In this document: in pieces, positions 1-9,474 of the stretch
How positions within the stretch are numbered: the stretch's first letter is position 1
Layout: each line of letters begins with the position of its first letter
Origin: Idiomarina seosinensis
GTDB taxonomy: Bacteria; Pseudomonadota; Gammaproteobacteria; Enterobacterales; Alteromonadaceae
DNA: 64,000 bases
Direction of reading: 5' to 3'
Assembly (NCBI RefSeq): GCF_003987275.1
Contig: NZ_PIQF01000002.1
Coordinates: 186,001 to 250,000, forward strand
Translations under genes and position numbers: made by a program
Notes under the pieces: model-generated
The model's database searches: none
Seen by the model: only the letters and a program-made list of their open reading frames with translations
Told to the model about the DNA's origin: nothing

Positions 1-912
1 ATTGATGGCTTGTATCAGTATATCGATGAACAATTTAATCGGGCCTGTCAGGCGATGTTTGATTGCAACGGGCGTGTCATTGTCATTGGCATGGGAAAGT
101 CAGGCCACATCGGTGGGAAAATAGCAGCCACACTGGCTTCTACTGGTACCCCGGCATTTTTTGTGCACCCTGGCGAGGCCAGTCATGGCGATCTAGGCAT
201 GGTTACCGCAAATGATGTTGTTATCGGTATTTCAAACAGCGGAGAAACCGCTGAGATTTTGAATATTTTGCCGGTTATCAAACGGCTTGGAATAACCTTA
301 ATCGCGATGACCGGCAATGCTGAGTCGACGCTTGCCAAACTGGCAGATATTCACGTATCAATTCGGGTAGAACAAGAGGCATGCCCGCTGGGCCTTGCGC
401 CTACGGCCTCAACTACAGCGACACTGGTCATGGGCGACGCGCTGGCGGTTGCTTTACTTAAAGCACGAGGTTTTACAGCAGACGACTTCGCCCTGTCTCA
501 CCCCGGTGGATCGCTCGGTAAACGTCTGTTATTACGACTCGAAGATATTATGCATACCGGTGATCGGGTGCCTTCACTTTCTGAGAATGCGCTGATTAGT
601 GAAGCCTTATTAGAAGTATCTAGAAAAGGTCTTGGCATGACCGCAATTATTGACGATAACGGTCGTCTGGCGGGCATTTTCACCGACGGTGATTTACGCC
701 GTATTCTAGATAACCGGATTGACGTACACACAACACGAATCAATGAGGTAATGACTCGTTCATGCGTCACTGCCTCGGCTGATATGTTAGCTGCACAGGC
801 GCTTAAGCTAATGCAGGACCGTAAGATCAATGGCTTGATTATTGTTGATCTAGAAGGCCGTCCCGTGGGCGCCATGAACATGCATGACTTACTGCAAGCA
901 GGAGTGGTTTAA
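1..912 (+). CDS. kdsD: D-arabinose 5-phosphate isomerase KdsD (5' end missing)
   Basis: Interconverts ribulose 5-phosphate and arabinose 5-phosphate, the first step of Kdo synthesis for lipopolysaccharide. The frame is open from base 1. The first possible start, TTG at 10, aligns well inside the known family, so the true start lies upstream of the window and roughly 20-25 residues are missing. An N-terminal SIS sugar-isomerase domain is visible with GMGKSGHIG, SNSGET and the ACPLGLAPT segment, followed by a CBS pair containing FTDGDLRR and ending MHDLLQAGVV. The stop overlaps the kdsC start (TAATG), so the two are translationally coupled. The family assignment is secure. Confidence 0.95.
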   Translation: MDGLYQYIDEQFNRACQAMFDCNGRVIVIGMGKSGHIGGKIAATLASTGTPAFFVHPGEASHGDLGMVTANDVVIGISNSGETAEILNILPVIKRLGITLIAMTGNAESTLAKLADIHVSIRVEQEACPLGLAPTASTTATLVMGDALAVALLKARGFTADDFALSHPGGSLGKRLLLRLEDIMHTGDRVPSLSENALISEALLEVSRKGLGMTAIIDDNGRLAGIFTDGDLRRILDNRIDVHTTRINEVMTRSCVTASADMLAAQALKLMQDRKINGLIIVDLEGRPVGAMNMHDLLQAGVV

Positions 913-1466
913 TGGATACCATCAATACCTGGTACGGCGACATTAAGAGTGAACTGCTGCGGCGATTTAGTAAAGTTGAGTTATTAATTCTGGATGTCGA
1001 CGGCGTGTTTTCCGATGGTCGTATTTACCTGGGAGACAATGGTGAGGAACTAAAAGCGTTCCACACACGTGATGGGTTTGGCTTAAAGGCACTTGCCAAT
1101 GCAGGGTTTGAAGTCGCCGTTATTACCGGTCGACAGTCGAATATCGTCCAGCACCGGATGCAGCACCTTAAGGTAAAGCACATTTTTCAGGGGCAGTCGG
1201 ACAAAACCGTGGCCTATCAGCAATTACTCACTAAGCTAAACTTAGAAGACTCTCAAGTCGCTTATGTTGGTGACGATATTCCTGATCTTGAACTGATTAA
1301 ACAATGTGGTTTAGGTATTGCTGTGCATGACGCGCACCCTGCCGTGCAACAAGGAGCTGACTACGTTACCGGAAAACCAGGCGGATTTGGCGCTGTTCGC
1401 GAAGTATGCGACTTAATCCTCCTAGCGCACGGTCGCTTGCATCAGGCCGAGGGTATTAGCCTGTGA
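912..1466 (+). CDS. kdsC: Kdo 8-phosphate phosphatase KdsC
   Basis: HAD-superfamily phosphatase that releases free Kdo from Kdo 8-phosphate in the cytoplasm. The 184-residue length fits the small tetrameric C0-type HAD family. Motif I DVDGVFSDG (catalytic Asp pair) lies near residue 28, the ITGRQS motif near 70, and the metal-binding GDDIPD motif near 119. The C-terminal tail with KPGGFGAVREVCD is the family's active-site-capping segment. The ATG overlaps the kdsD stop, and its own stop overlaps the GTG of lptC, which is the usual kdsDC-lptCAB order. Confidence 0.96.
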   Translation: MDTINTWYGDIKSELLRRFSKVELLILDVDGVFSDGRIYLGDNGEELKAFHTRDGFGLKALANAGFEVAVITGRQSNIVQHRMQHLKVKHIFQGQSDKTVAYQQLLTKLNLEDSQVAYVGDDIPDLELIKQCGLGIAVHDAHPAVQQGADYVTGKPGGFGAVREVCDLILLAHGRLHQAEGISL

Positions 1467-2023
1467 ATTGGCGCATTGGCTTTATCCTGCTGGTCTTGTT
1501 TAGTGCTGGTATCCTATTGGTTTGGCGACCTTTTACCGACACCAATGAGACGGCAGATAATCGACGTTCACAGATTATGAAGCCTGATTTTACGGCCCAA
1601 GGACTGCAGACGCGTTTATTTGAATCCGAGGGAGACCTTGCGCACCAACTAAATGCCGAACAGATGGCGCATTATTTACAAATTGGGTTAACTGAACTGA
1701 CCAAGCCGGTATACTCAGTATTTACTAATAAAGACGAAGCCACCTGGAAGATTAGTGCTGAACAAGGCACTTTTTATGATGACCAGACACTAATACTAGA
1801 ACGCAATGTTGAAATAGTCTCATTGCAGCCCGATACTTCTATAGAACGGGTGCTCACTGATTATTTGATCATTGATATGGCCGCAGAGACCATGCGAACG
1901 GACTACCCCGTTACCATGTTTGGTCCACAGTTAACTGTACAGGGTGATGGCATGAAAGCCGACCTTTACGCCGAGAAGATGGAGTTAAACAGACATGTTA
2001 AAACCGTATTTGATCCTCGCTAG
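1463..2023 (+). CDS. lptC: LPS export protein LptC
   Basis: Bitopic inner-membrane protein that takes LPS from LptB2FG and hands it to periplasmic LptA. The 186-residue protein has one N-terminal membrane segment (about residues 5-21, IGFILLVLFSAGILLVW) followed by a periplasmic beta-jellyroll typical of LptC (DUF1239). It starts at GTG 1463 in a GTGA overlap with kdsC. Its last 29 bases overlap the start of lptA in another frame, longer than the 4-base overlaps elsewhere in this operon. Sequence conservation in the family is low; operon position and topology carry the assignment. Confidence 0.92.
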   Translation: MNWRIGFILLVLFSAGILLVWRPFTDTNETADNRRSQIMKPDFTAQGLQTRLFESEGDLAHQLNAEQMAHYLQIGLTELTKPVYSVFTNKDEATWKISAEQGTFYDDQTLILERNVEIVSLQPDTSIERVLTDYLIIDMAAETMRTDYPVTMFGPQLTVQGDGMKADLYAEKMELNRHVKTVFDPR

Positions 2024-2540
2024 CAGCTTGTTGCTATTTTGCTTAAGCCCGGAGGTCAGTGCACAAGGCGAGGCCGACTTCTCTAAAGCCATAGAAGTAA
2101 CCGCCGGGCATGAAGAATTAGACATTAAAAACAATCGATTACTACTCACCGATAACGTCATTGTTAAACAAGGCACTTTGCAAATTAAAGCAGACCAGCT
2201 TGAAGCTATCCGAGGCCAGGAAGGCGAAGAAGCAGATACTTTTATTGCGGAAGGACAACCGGCGACTTATCAGCAACAATTAGCAGATGGTTCGATGATT
2301 CGTGCTCAAGCCGACCGCATCACTTATTTTCAAACGCGCCAACGGCTGGAATTGACTGGGAATGCTGAAATAGCTCAAGGCTCTAGCCGCTCTAGTGGTG
2401 AAATCATTACCTATGACTTAGCTGAGCAGAAAGTCTCTGCCAGCGGCGAAGGTTCTGAAAATAATCGGGTAACAACAATATTTAAGCCACGCAAAAAATC
2501 AGAATCAGATAACGACACCAATAATGAGGGTGGTAATTAA
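1995..2540 (+). CDS. lptA: LPS transport periplasmic protein LptA
   Basis: Periplasmic bridge protein that polymerises head to tail between LptC and LptD to move LPS across the envelope. The N-terminus is a signal peptide ([18 protein letters not shown], cut near VSAQG) and the rest is an OstA-like beta-jellyroll with [11 protein letters not shown] and [14 protein letters not shown]. The C-terminal tail ([18 protein letters not shown]) is charged and looks disordered. The start lies inside the end of lptC. The lptB start follows the stop by four bases, so the genes form one transcription unit. Confidence 0.93.
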   Translation: MLKPYLILASSLLLFCLSPEVSAQGEADFSKAIEVTAGHEELDIKNNRLLLTDNVIVKQGTLQIKADQLEAIRGQEGEEADTFIAEGQPATYQQQLADGSMIRAQADRITYFQTRQRLELTGNAEIAQGSSRSSGEIITYDLAEQKVSASGEGSENNRVTTIFKPRKKSESDNDTNNEGGN

Positions 2541-2544
2541 GCTT

Positions 2545-3270
2545 ATGTCTACCTTATCGGTCAGTCATTTGGCAAAAAGCTATAAGCGCCGGCAAGTCGT
2601 TAAAGACGTCAGTTTGGAAGTCAGCCAGGGCCAGGTCATTGGCTTACTTGGGCCCAATGGTGCCGGCAAGACCACTACGTTTTATATGATTGTTGGCTTG
2701 GTCAATAGTGATAAGGGGCAAATTTATTTAGATGATACCGACTTAACGCTTTTGCCCATGCATGAACGAGCCCGCCGCGGAATTGGCTACTTGCCGCAAG
2801 AATCATCTATCTTCCGAAAGCTGACGGTACGCGACAACTTAATGGCCATTCTTGAAACCCGAAAGGCACTGAGTGCGGTCGAACGCGAGGAAAGAGTCGA
2901 TGCGTTACTGGAGGAATTTAATATTGGTCATATCGCTAACAGTTTAGGCATGAGCCTTTCCGGTGGCGAACGTCGCCGCGTCGAAATAGCCCGAGCATTA
3001 GCTGCGGATCCAACCTTTATCTTATTGGATGAGCCATTTGCCGGGGTGGATCCTATTTCAGTACTGGATATAAAAAAAATCATCGAACATTTGAAAAACC
3101 GCGGCATCGGGGTACTGATTACCGATCATAACGTGCGCGAAACACTCTCGGTCTGCGAGCATGCTTACATTGTCAGTCATGGTCAGTTAATTGCAAGTGG
3201 CGATGCTGAAAGTATACTATCCAATCAACAAGTCAAAGACGTTTACCTCGGTGAGCAGTTCACACTGTAG
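2545..3270 (+). CDS. lptB: LPS export ABC ATPase LptB
   Basis: ATPase of the LptB2FG transporter that extracts LPS from the inner membrane. The 241-residue protein shows Walker [11 protein letters not shown]-loop [11 protein letters not shown] signature LSGGERRR, Walker [12 protein letters not shown] and the switch His in [10 protein letters not shown] chose ATG 2545 ([13 protein letters not shown]) because it matches the family N-terminus and follows a purine-rich GAGGGTGG. An in-frame ATG at 2524 would add seven residues and overlap lptA. LptF and LptG are not in this window. Confidence 0.95.
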   Translation: MSTLSVSHLAKSYKRRQVVKDVSLEVSQGQVIGLLGPNGAGKTTTFYMIVGLVNSDKGQIYLDDTDLTLLPMHERARRGIGYLPQESSIFRKLTVRDNLMAILETRKALSAVEREERVDALLEEFNIGHIANSLGMSLSGGERRRVEIARALAADPTFILLDEPFAGVDPISVLDIKKIIEHLKNRGIGVLITDHNVRETLSVCEHAYIVSHGQLIASGDAESILSNQQVKDVYLGEQFTL

Positions 3271-3301
3271 TGACAATAGCGTGATACCGAGAGAGGGATA
3301 A

Positions 3302-4759
3302 ATGAGACAAAGCCTTCAACTAAAAATGGGTCAGCAACTAACCATGACCCCTCAACTGCAGCAGGCCATTCGCCTGCTGCAATTGTCGTCTCTGGATTTG
3401 CAGACAGAAATTCAGGAAGCGTTAGATAGCAATCCCTTATTAGAAGTTGATGCAGAAAGCAATGAGTCTGAACCCGATAACGAGGCTCATGCCGGGCAGC
3501 GTGATGACAGCAGCCACCAAGAAACCTCCGATGCGCTAAAAAATGAGCAGCTCCCGGATGAGTTACCAGTCGATAGTAGTTGGGACGATACTTACACTTC
3601 ATCGACTCCGACTCAGGGCTCATCGCCATCTAAAAGCTTTGATGGAGAACTCGATGTCTACCAGGGAGAGACCAGTGAATCATTGCAGGACCATCTATTA
3701 TGGCAAATGCAACTGTCGCACTTTTCTGATGAAGACGCAGCTATTGCCGAAATTATAATAGAATCGATTAACGATAATGGTTACCTGACAACCCCTATCG
3801 ATGAAATCGTCGAGTCACTCGACAACCCGGAAATCGGTCAAGAAGAAGTTTGCATGGTGCTAAAGCGCATCCAGCATTTTGACCCGGTCGGAGTTGGGGC
3901 CCGTTCAGTCAGCGAATGCTTATCGATACAACTGCAACAATTAGTCAGTGATAACCCATTAAAAGAAGTTGCTTTAGAGCTTATCGAGCAACATATGGAT
4001 CTATTAGGTAGTCGTGATTATCGCAGCATCATGCGCAAAATGCGGCTATCCGAAGCCGATTTAAAGAAAGTAATGCAGCTAATTCAACAGCTGCACCCCC
4101 ATCCCGGCGAACAAGTTGCCGAAAAGCCGGTGGAGTACGTAATTCCTGATGTCTCTGTCGTGAAAAAACAAGGTCGATGGGTGGTCGAATTAAACCCCGA
4201 CAGCGTACCTAAATTAAAGGTCAACGAAGAGTACGCTGCGTTAAGTAGGGCGGCTAAGTCAGAAGCTGACAGTCAGTATATAAAGTCACATACGCAAGAG
4301 GCTCGTTGGTTTATCAAAAGTTTAGAAAGTCGCAATGATACGTTACTAAAGGTGGCCAATTGTATTGTGCAACGTCAACAAGGCTTTTTTGAGCATGGCG
4401 AGGAAGCAATGAAGCCAATGGTATTAAATGACGTTGCTGAGGCTGTGGATATGCATGAAAGTACAATTTCGCGGGTAACCACACAGAAATATTTACACAG
4501 CCCGCGAGGGGTGTTCGAACTTAAATACTTTTTCTCTAGTCATGTTAATACTGAAACAGGAGGTGAGTGTTCAAGCACTGCTATTCGTGCTTTAATTAAA
4601 AAGTTGGTGGCGGCTGAAAACCGTGCAAAACCGCTAAGTGATAGCAAAATAGCTGAACTCATTGCGGAGCAAGGAATCAAAGTAGCTAGACGAACCATTG
4701 CGAAGTATCGAGAGTCGTTAAACATCTCGTCCTCGAGTCAACGTAAGAGTTTGCTGTAA
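3302..4759 (+). CDS. rpoN: RNA polymerase sigma-54 factor RpoN
   Basis: Alternative sigma factor that recognises -24/-12 promoters and needs AAA+ enhancer-binding activators. The 485-residue protein has the Gln-rich region I ([18 protein letters not shown]), an acidic linker around residues 45-115, the core-binding domain, the helix-turn-helix around [15 protein letters not shown], and the C-terminal RpoN box [10 protein letters not shown] that reads the -24 element. A strong GAGAGAGGG ribosome site precedes the ATG. Its place between lptB and hpf is the conserved arrangement in gammaproteobacteria. Nitrogen, motility and pilus genes are common targets, but no -24/-12 site was found in this window. 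Confidence 0.97.
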   Translation: MRQSLQLKMGQQLTMTPQLQQAIRLLQLSSLDLQTEIQEALDSNPLLEVDAESNESEPDNEAHAGQRDDSSHQETSDALKNEQLPDELPVDSSWDDTYTSSTPTQGSSPSKSFDGELDVYQGETSESLQDHLLWQMQLSHFSDEDAAIAEIIIESINDNGYLTTPIDEIVESLDNPEIGQEEVCMVLKRIQHFDPVGVGARSVSECLSIQLQQLVSDNPLKEVALELIEQHMDLLGSRDYRSIMRKMRLSEADLKKVMQLIQQLHPHPGEQVAEKPVEYVIPDVSVVKKQGRWVVELNPDSVPKLKVNEEYAALSRAAKSEADSQYIKSHTQEARWFIKSLESRNDTLLKVANCIVQRQQGFFEHGEEAMKPMVLNDVAEAVDMHESTISRVTTQKYLHSPRGVFELKYFFSSHVNTETGGECSSTAIRALIKKLVAAENRAKPLSDSKIAELIAEQGIKVARRTIAKYRESLNISSSSQRKSLL

Positions 4760-4787
4760 TTGTGTACGACAAAAGAAGGAAGACGTT

Positions 4788-5075
4788 ATGCAAATTAATT
4801 TGACCGGTCATCACATCGATATTACCGACGCGTTGCGTGATTATGTAGATACAAAGTTCGCTAAGTTAGAGCGACATTTTGACCACATCAATAACGTTCA
4901 CGTCATCCTTAAGGTTGAAAAAACCGCCCAAATTGCAGAAGCTAACCTGCATGTAAATGGCGGCGAGCTTTTCGCTGATGCCGAGCACACTGACATGTAC
5001 GCGGCTATCGACGGTCTAATCAACAAGCTTGATCGTCAAGTCATTAAACACAAAGAAAAGATGAAAAAGCATTAA
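4788..5075 (+). CDS. hpf: Ribosome hibernation promoting factor HPF (short form)
   Basis: Binds the 30S decoding channel in stationary phase and promotes 100S ribosome dimers. At 95 residues it is the short form, without the C-terminal dimerisation domain of long HPF. It opens MQINLTGHHIDITDALRDYV and ends in a basic helix (KHKEKMKKH), as the S30AE fold requires. AAGGAAG lies upstream of the ATG. It sits between rpoN and ptsN, its standard position. Confidence 0.95.
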   Translation: MQINLTGHHIDITDALRDYVDTKFAKLERHFDHINNVHVILKVEKTAQIAEANLHVNGGELFADAEHTDMYAAIDGLINKLDRQVIKHKEKMKKH

Positions 5076-5077
5076 CC

Positions 5078-5548
5078 ATGCAACTTGCTGACCTATTAAG
5101 CCCTGACTGCACCAAATGTGCAGTCGAGGGTGCTAGTAAAAAACGTCTGTTAGAGACAATAAGCCAAATTGCCGCACCCAAACTGGTTGGCATAACCCGT
5201 CATGATATTTTCGAGAGCTTGTTAAACCGTGAGCGCTTGGGCAGTACCGGTATCGGTTTAGGTATCGCGATTCCGCATGGCAGACTGGCCAATGCAACCC
5301 AGCCGGTGGCTGTGCTAATAACTTTAGACGCGCCGATAGAATTTGACGCCATTGATAACCAGCCCGTTGATATTATTTTTGCTCTTTTGGTGCCAGAATC
5401 AGAGCATGAAAATCATTTACAAACTCTTGCTACCGTTGCCAGACGAATGAACGACAAAGTATGTACCCGTGCGTTACGGCACGCTGATAGTGATCAGGAC
5501 TTATATACCATTTTCGTTAACGAAGACGATGATGGCTCATGCAATTAA
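5078..5548 (+). CDS. ptsN: Nitrogen PTS enzyme IIA PtsN
   Basis: EIIA-Ntr, the terminal phosphate acceptor of the regulatory nitrogen phosphotransferase chain. It transports no sugar but controls potassium and nitrogen-linked targets. The 156-residue PTS EIIA type-2 fold includes the phosphorylated histidine in GIAIPHGR (near residue 67). It starts two bases after hpf and overlaps rapZ by 10 bases. The partner NPr is encoded just downstream (ptsO); the EI-Ntr (ptsP) that feeds it is not in this window. Confidence 0.95.
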   Translation: MQLADLLSPDCTKCAVEGASKKRLLETISQIAAPKLVGITRHDIFESLLNRERLGSTGIGLGIAIPHGRLANATQPVAVLITLDAPIEFDAIDNQPVDIIFALLVPESEHENHLQTLATVARRMNDKVCTRALRHADSDQDLYTIFVNEDDDGSCN

Positions 5549-6384
5549 TCGTTGTTAGTGGCCGCTCCGGCTCCGGTAAAACCATCGCCCTAAGAGTACT
5601 GGAGGATCTCGGCTATTATTGCGTCGACAACTTGCCGATTGCGATGCTACCGACCTTAGTTCATGCAGTGATGGCTCAATACGACCGGATTGCGATTAGC
5701 ATTGATGTTCGTAACTTACCTGAAAAGTCAGAAGAGCTGCTTGAGTCATTAGACTTTTTACCAACCGACGTCGAGCCGCAAATTCTTTTTATCGACGCTG
5801 ACGACCAGACATTGTTACAGCGATTTGGCGAAACCCGCCGGCTACATCCCCTTTCTCAAAAAGAATTGCCTTTAACCGACGCACTACAACTTGAACATAA
5901 GCTGCTCGAGCCAATAATGGGCAGAGCCACCTGGCGTATCGACAGTAGCCACTTATCGCTGCACCAACTAAGCGAGCAAGTAACAGAACGCGTGTTAGGG
6001 CGTGCTGAAAAAAAACTGATCATTGTTTTTCAGTCCTTTGGTTTTAAATACGGCTTACCAAAAGATGCAGACTTCGTCTTCGACGCACGAATTTTACCAA
6101 ACCCACACTGGCAACCGGAACTTAAACTGCTGAGTGGGCTGGACGAAGACGTGCAGCACTACTTTAGACAGCAACCTTTGGTGGCAAAGTATGTTCACCA
6201 AATGGATAACTTTTTAGCCACCTGGTTACCTCATTTTCAGCGCAGTAACCGCAGCTATTTAACCATCGCGACCGGATGCACCGGCGGACAACACCGCTCA
6301 GTTTACATTACTGAGCAACTGGCAGAACGCTTTAAGCAAACGGACATTAAAGTTCAGATTCGACACCGAGAGATGTCAAAGTAA
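5539..6384 (+). CDS. rapZ: RNase adapter RapZ (P-loop protein YvcJ family)
   Basis: Nucleotide-binding adapter which, in enterobacteria, senses glucosamine 6-phosphate and directs RNase E to the GlmZ small RNA. The 281-residue protein has Walker A GRSGSGKT at residues 8-15, the Walker B-like LFIDADDQTLLQRF and the C-terminal domain signature ATGCTGGQHRSVY. It overlaps ptsN and is followed five bases later by ptsO. The fold and family are certain. Whether the GlmZ role holds in this organism is inference. Confidence 0.93.
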   Translation: MQLIVVSGRSGSGKTIALRVLEDLGYYCVDNLPIAMLPTLVHAVMAQYDRIAISIDVRNLPEKSEELLESLDFLPTDVEPQILFIDADDQTLLQRFGETRRLHPLSQKELPLTDALQLEHKLLEPIMGRATWRIDSSHLSLHQLSEQVTERVLGRAEKKLIIVFQSFGFKYGLPKDADFVFDARILPNPHWQPELKLLSGLDEDVQHYFRQQPLVAKYVHQMDNFLATWLPHFQRSNRSYLTIATGCTGGQHRSVYITEQLAERFKQTDIKVQIRHREMSK

Positions 6385-6389
6385 CCAAT

Positions 6390-6659
6390 ATGCATTGTAA
6401 AACACTGATTATCCGTAATAAACTTGGGCTACACGCACGTGCGGCGACCAAGCTTGCCCAACTGACACAGCAATTTGATGCAACGATTACAGTTGAACAA
6501 GATGGACAGAAGGTAGATGCCGCCAGTGTCATGTGCTTAATGTTGCTCGCCAGTCAGCAGGGAAAAGAAGTGAATGTCTGTGCTGAGGGTGAAGACGCAG
6601 AACAGGCACTTGCGGCGGTCACAGAACTGTTTGAACAACGGTTTGAAGAGGGCGAATAA
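6390..6659 (+). CDS. ptsO: Phosphocarrier protein NPr
   Basis: HPr-like phosphocarrier that relays phosphate from EI-Ntr to PtsN. The 89-residue protein has the HPr active-site motif NKLGLHARAATKLAQL with the phosphorylated His near residue 16, and an ASVMCLMLLASQQG helix in place of the HPr regulatory-serine region. Lying five bases after rapZ, it completes the ptsN-rapZ-ptsO order and so is NPr rather than sugar-PTS HPr. Confidence 0.94.
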   Translation: MHCKTLIIRNKLGLHARAATKLAQLTQQFDATITVEQDGQKVDAASVMCLMLLASQQGKEVNVCAEGEDAEQALAAVTELFEQRFEEGE

Positions 6660-6662
6660 ACA

Positions 6663-8027
6663 ATGGTAGCGGAGCTGTCCGATAAAGAATACGCAATGCA
6701 GCGTATACAAGAGGTTAATACTGCCTTATCGGACGGTATGTATGTTGCTGCACGACGTATGCTACACAACATGCCCGCCTGTGATATTGCGCTACTGCTT
6801 GAGTCTTCACCTCCAAAAAGCCGTGCGATTGTCTGGAAGCTTGTCGATGTCGACGAGCACGGTGAAATCCTTGAAGAACTCTCCGAAGAAGTTCAAAAGT
6901 CGATTATTCGTCAAATGGCGCCCGAAAAGCTCGCGGCTGCAACCGAAGGTATGGATACCGACGATTTGGCGTATGTACTACGAGGTCTTCCTGATCAAGT
7001 TTACCAGGAAGTCTTAAAGTCAATGGATGAGCGCGACAGAGAGCGCGCTGAGACAGCCTTATCCTATAACGAAGACTCCGCCGGCGGCATCATGAATACC
7101 GACACCATTACGGTGCGGGCCGATGTAACCGTCGATGTCGTATTACGCTACCTGCGCCTAAAAGGCGAATTACCCGAAGCAACCGACATGCTTTATGTTG
7201 CCGATAGATACGATAAGCTAATCGGTGAGATCGCGTTGTCACGCCTGGTGACGGTAGATCCCAGTCGACTTGTCAGCGATATCATGTCCAGCGACGTGGT
7301 CAGTATCCCGGTAGATATGGAAGAGACCGAAGTGGCCAAACTGTTTGAGCGCTTCGATTGGGTTTCGGCGCCAGTTGTCGACGCCGACCAACAGCTGGTT
7401 GGCCGTATCACCATCGATGACGTGGTCGATATTATTCGGGAAGAGGCTCAGCACTCGATGTTGAGCATGGCTGGTCTGGAAGATGACGAAGATACCTTTG
7501 CACCCGTATTAAAAAGTACTCGCCGGCGTACTATCTGGCTTGCTGTTAACTTAGTTACGGCTTTATTAGCCGCCATGGTTAGCTCTTTGTTTGAAGATAT
7601 TCTGGCGCAAATGGCGGTACTCGCTATCCTCAATACTATCGTTCCCAGTATGGGCGGTATCGCTGGAAGTCAGACATTAACTCTGGTTATTCGGGGTATG
7701 GCATTGGGCCACATTGGTACCAGCAACTCCAAGTGGTTAATTGGTAAAGAGCTGGCTATCGGTGCGCTTAACGGCATTATTTGGTCGATACTGATTGCCG
7801 CTGTGGTGGCCTTATGGATGCAAAGCTGGCTGGTCGGTGGAATTATTGCCTTCGCCATGATGGCAAACCTGCTTGCCGCCGCGCTCGCCGGGGTCACGGT
7901 TCCTATGGTATTGAAGAAATACAATATCGATCCGGCACTGGCCGGCGGCGTTATTCTAACTACGGTTACCGATGTTGTCGGTATATTCGCCTTCCTTGGC
8001 ACCGCGACTCTACTGCTATCCGCGTAA
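6663..8027 (+). CDS. mgtE: Magnesium transporter MgtE
   Basis: Mg2+-gated magnesium channel of the inner membrane. The 454-residue protein has the cytoplasmic MgtE N domain (residues about 30-130, with LSEEVQKSIIRQM), a CBS pair (about 135-260, including EDSAGGIMNTDTITV) that senses cytoplasmic Mg, and a C-terminal block of about five hydrophobic helices from residue 285. Conserved pore residues are seen in NTIVPSMGGIAGSQT and GGVILTTVTDVVG. It begins three bases after ptsO and is the last gene of the left operon. Only 13 bases separate it from the convergent pmbA. Confidence 0.95.
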   Translation: MVAELSDKEYAMQRIQEVNTALSDGMYVAARRMLHNMPACDIALLLESSPPKSRAIVWKLVDVDEHGEILEELSEEVQKSIIRQMAPEKLAAATEGMDTDDLAYVLRGLPDQVYQEVLKSMDERDRERAETALSYNEDSAGGIMNTDTITVRADVTVDVVLRYLRLKGELPEATDMLYVADRYDKLIGEIALSRLVTVDPSRLVSDIMSSDVVSIPVDMEETEVAKLFERFDWVSAPVVDADQQLVGRITIDDVVDIIREEAQHSMLSMAGLEDDEDTFAPVLKSTRRRTIWLAVNLVTALLAAMVSSLFEDILAQMAVLAILNTIVPSMGGIAGSQTLTLVIRGMALGHIGTSNSKWLIGKELAIGALNGIIWSILIAAVVALWMQSWLVGGIIAFAMMANLLAAALAGVTVPMVLKKYNIDPALAGGVILTTVTDVVGIFAFLGTATLLLSA

Positions 8028-8040
8028 TTGCTAACGCCCG

Positions 8041-9387
8041 TTAAGCACCTGCCACACGGAGTTCGTCAAGTAGAACTGAGCCCGTGTGCAGAGCATGACG
8101 GGCGTCAATATCACCGCCAATTTCGACAATATTTCGCAACATATCTTTTAAGTTGCCAGCAATCGTTATCTCTTCAACAGGATATTGGATTTCTCCATTT
8201 TCGACCCAGAATCCAGCCGCCCCGCGGGAGTAATCACCATTAACCAGATTCACGCCTTGACCCATGAGCTCGGTAACCAACAAACCTGTTCCCATTTGCT
8301 GACATAACTCTGCCAACGATTTGTCGCTATGCGTTAACCGCCAATTGTGAATTCCACCGGCATGGCCAGTAGGTTGACGACCGAGCTTTCTAGCCGCATA
8401 ACTGGTTAGCAGGTAAGTCTGTAGCTCACCGTTTTTAACAATATCTTGCTGTCGGGTCGGTAACCCTTCATTATCAAATGGACTACTCGCTAAGCCACCA
8501 ATAATATGAGGGTTTTCGTTAACCGTAAGCCAGTCCGGCAACACCTGCTTGCCCAGCGCATCTAATAAAAAGCTCGATTTTCGGTAGAGGTTACCGCCGC
8601 TAATGGCGCTGACCAAGTGGCCGAATAAACTGCCTGCCACATCGGCACGAAAAATAACCGGCACCTTAGCCGTATCTATTTTCCGGGCTCCCAAGCGGGA
8701 CAATGTCTCGTCAGCTGCTTGTTCAGCTACTTTCTCGGCTGCTACCAAATCATCAATTTCACGAGCCACGGTGTAACTCATATCCCGTTGCATCTTGCCG
8801 TCTTGCTCGGCAATAAGTACACAACTTAAATCATGACGCGATTGCAAATAACCGCCTAGAAAGCCGTGACTATTACCATATACTTTGAACCCTGAGTGTG
8901 AACCATAGTGGGCTCCATCCGAGTTTATAATTCGTTTATCGAGTTGCAGTGCATGCCGCTCACAGCGTAACGCTTGCTCGATAGCATAATCTGCACTTTG
9001 GTCACCTGGGTGACACAAATCGAGCTCTGGATAGCTTTCTGCAATCAACTGTTTGTCAGCGAGACCATTATAGGGATCGGCGGATGTATGCTTGGCAATT
9101 TCACAGGCTTTATTGACTGCTGCCCTAATAGCTTCAGGCGATAAGTCTGTGGTAGAAGCCGAGCCTTTACGATGGTCGCGGTAAACGCTGATACCTAAGG
9201 CCCCATCCTGATTGAACTCTACGGTTTCTACCTCGCCCATGCGGGTACCCACAGAGATACCGGAACTTTTACTTATTGAGCATTCGGCTTCAGAAACGCC
9301 AATTTCATCCGCTATCGCTAAAGCTTTGCTCACAGCTCCCTTTACCTGTTCAAGTTGTTGCTCTAACTCTATCTTTTCTACTTTCAA
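8041..9387 (-). CDS. pmbA: Metalloprotease PmbA/TldE subunit
   Basis: TldE half of the TldD/TldE heterodimeric protease, which in E. coli matures microcin B17 and degrades unfolded peptides. The 448-residue protein has the family motifs SGISVGTRMGEVE, GALGISVYRDHRKGSAS, the TGHAGGIHNW segment and the C-terminal YSRGAAGFWVENGEIQYP. Like other TldE proteins it lacks the HExxxH zinc motif, which lies in tldD at 10006-11451. It begins with TTG at 9387, supported by AAGGAG six bases upstream; no nearby ATG in frame fits better. It is divergent from yjgA. Confidence 0.95.
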   Translation of the reverse strand: MKVEKIELEQQLEQVKGAVSKALAIADEIGVSEAECSISKSSGISVGTRMGEVETVEFNQDGALGISVYRDHRKGSASTTDLSPEAIRAAVNKACEIAKHTSADPYNGLADKQLIAESYPELDLCHPGDQSADYAIEQALRCERHALQLDKRIINSDGAHYGSHSGFKVYGNSHGFLGGYLQSRHDLSCVLIAEQDGKMQRDMSYTVAREIDDLVAAEKVAEQAADETLSRLGARKIDTAKVPVIFRADVAGSLFGHLVSAISGGNLYRKSSFLLDALGKQVLPDWLTVNENPHIIGGLASSPFDNEGLPTRQQDIVKNGELQTYLLTSYAARKLGRQPTGHAGGIHNWRLTHSDKSLAELCQQMGTGLLVTELMGQGVNLVNGDYSRGAAGFWVENGEIQYPVEEITIAGNLKDMLRNIVEIGGDIDARHALHTGSVLLDELRVAGA

Positions 9388-9393
9388 AAAGTA

Positions 9394-9399
9394 CTCCTT
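9394..9399 (-). promoter_or_regulatory. Ribosome binding site fixing the pmbA TTG start
   Basis: AAGGAG on the minus strand lies six bases before TTG 9387. This is the reason for choosing a non-ATG start for pmbA. Confidence 0.7.
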
Positions 9400-9474
9400 A
9401 AATCGCTACCGACTGCATAACGAAAACTGCTAAACTTGTCTTTAATCGCAATTTAAACTGGTGCAGCAACAATT

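Noticed and set aside
10-12. TTG at 10 as the true kdsD start
   Set aside because: The frame is open to base 1 and the protein aligns internally with known KdsD, so the start is outside the window.
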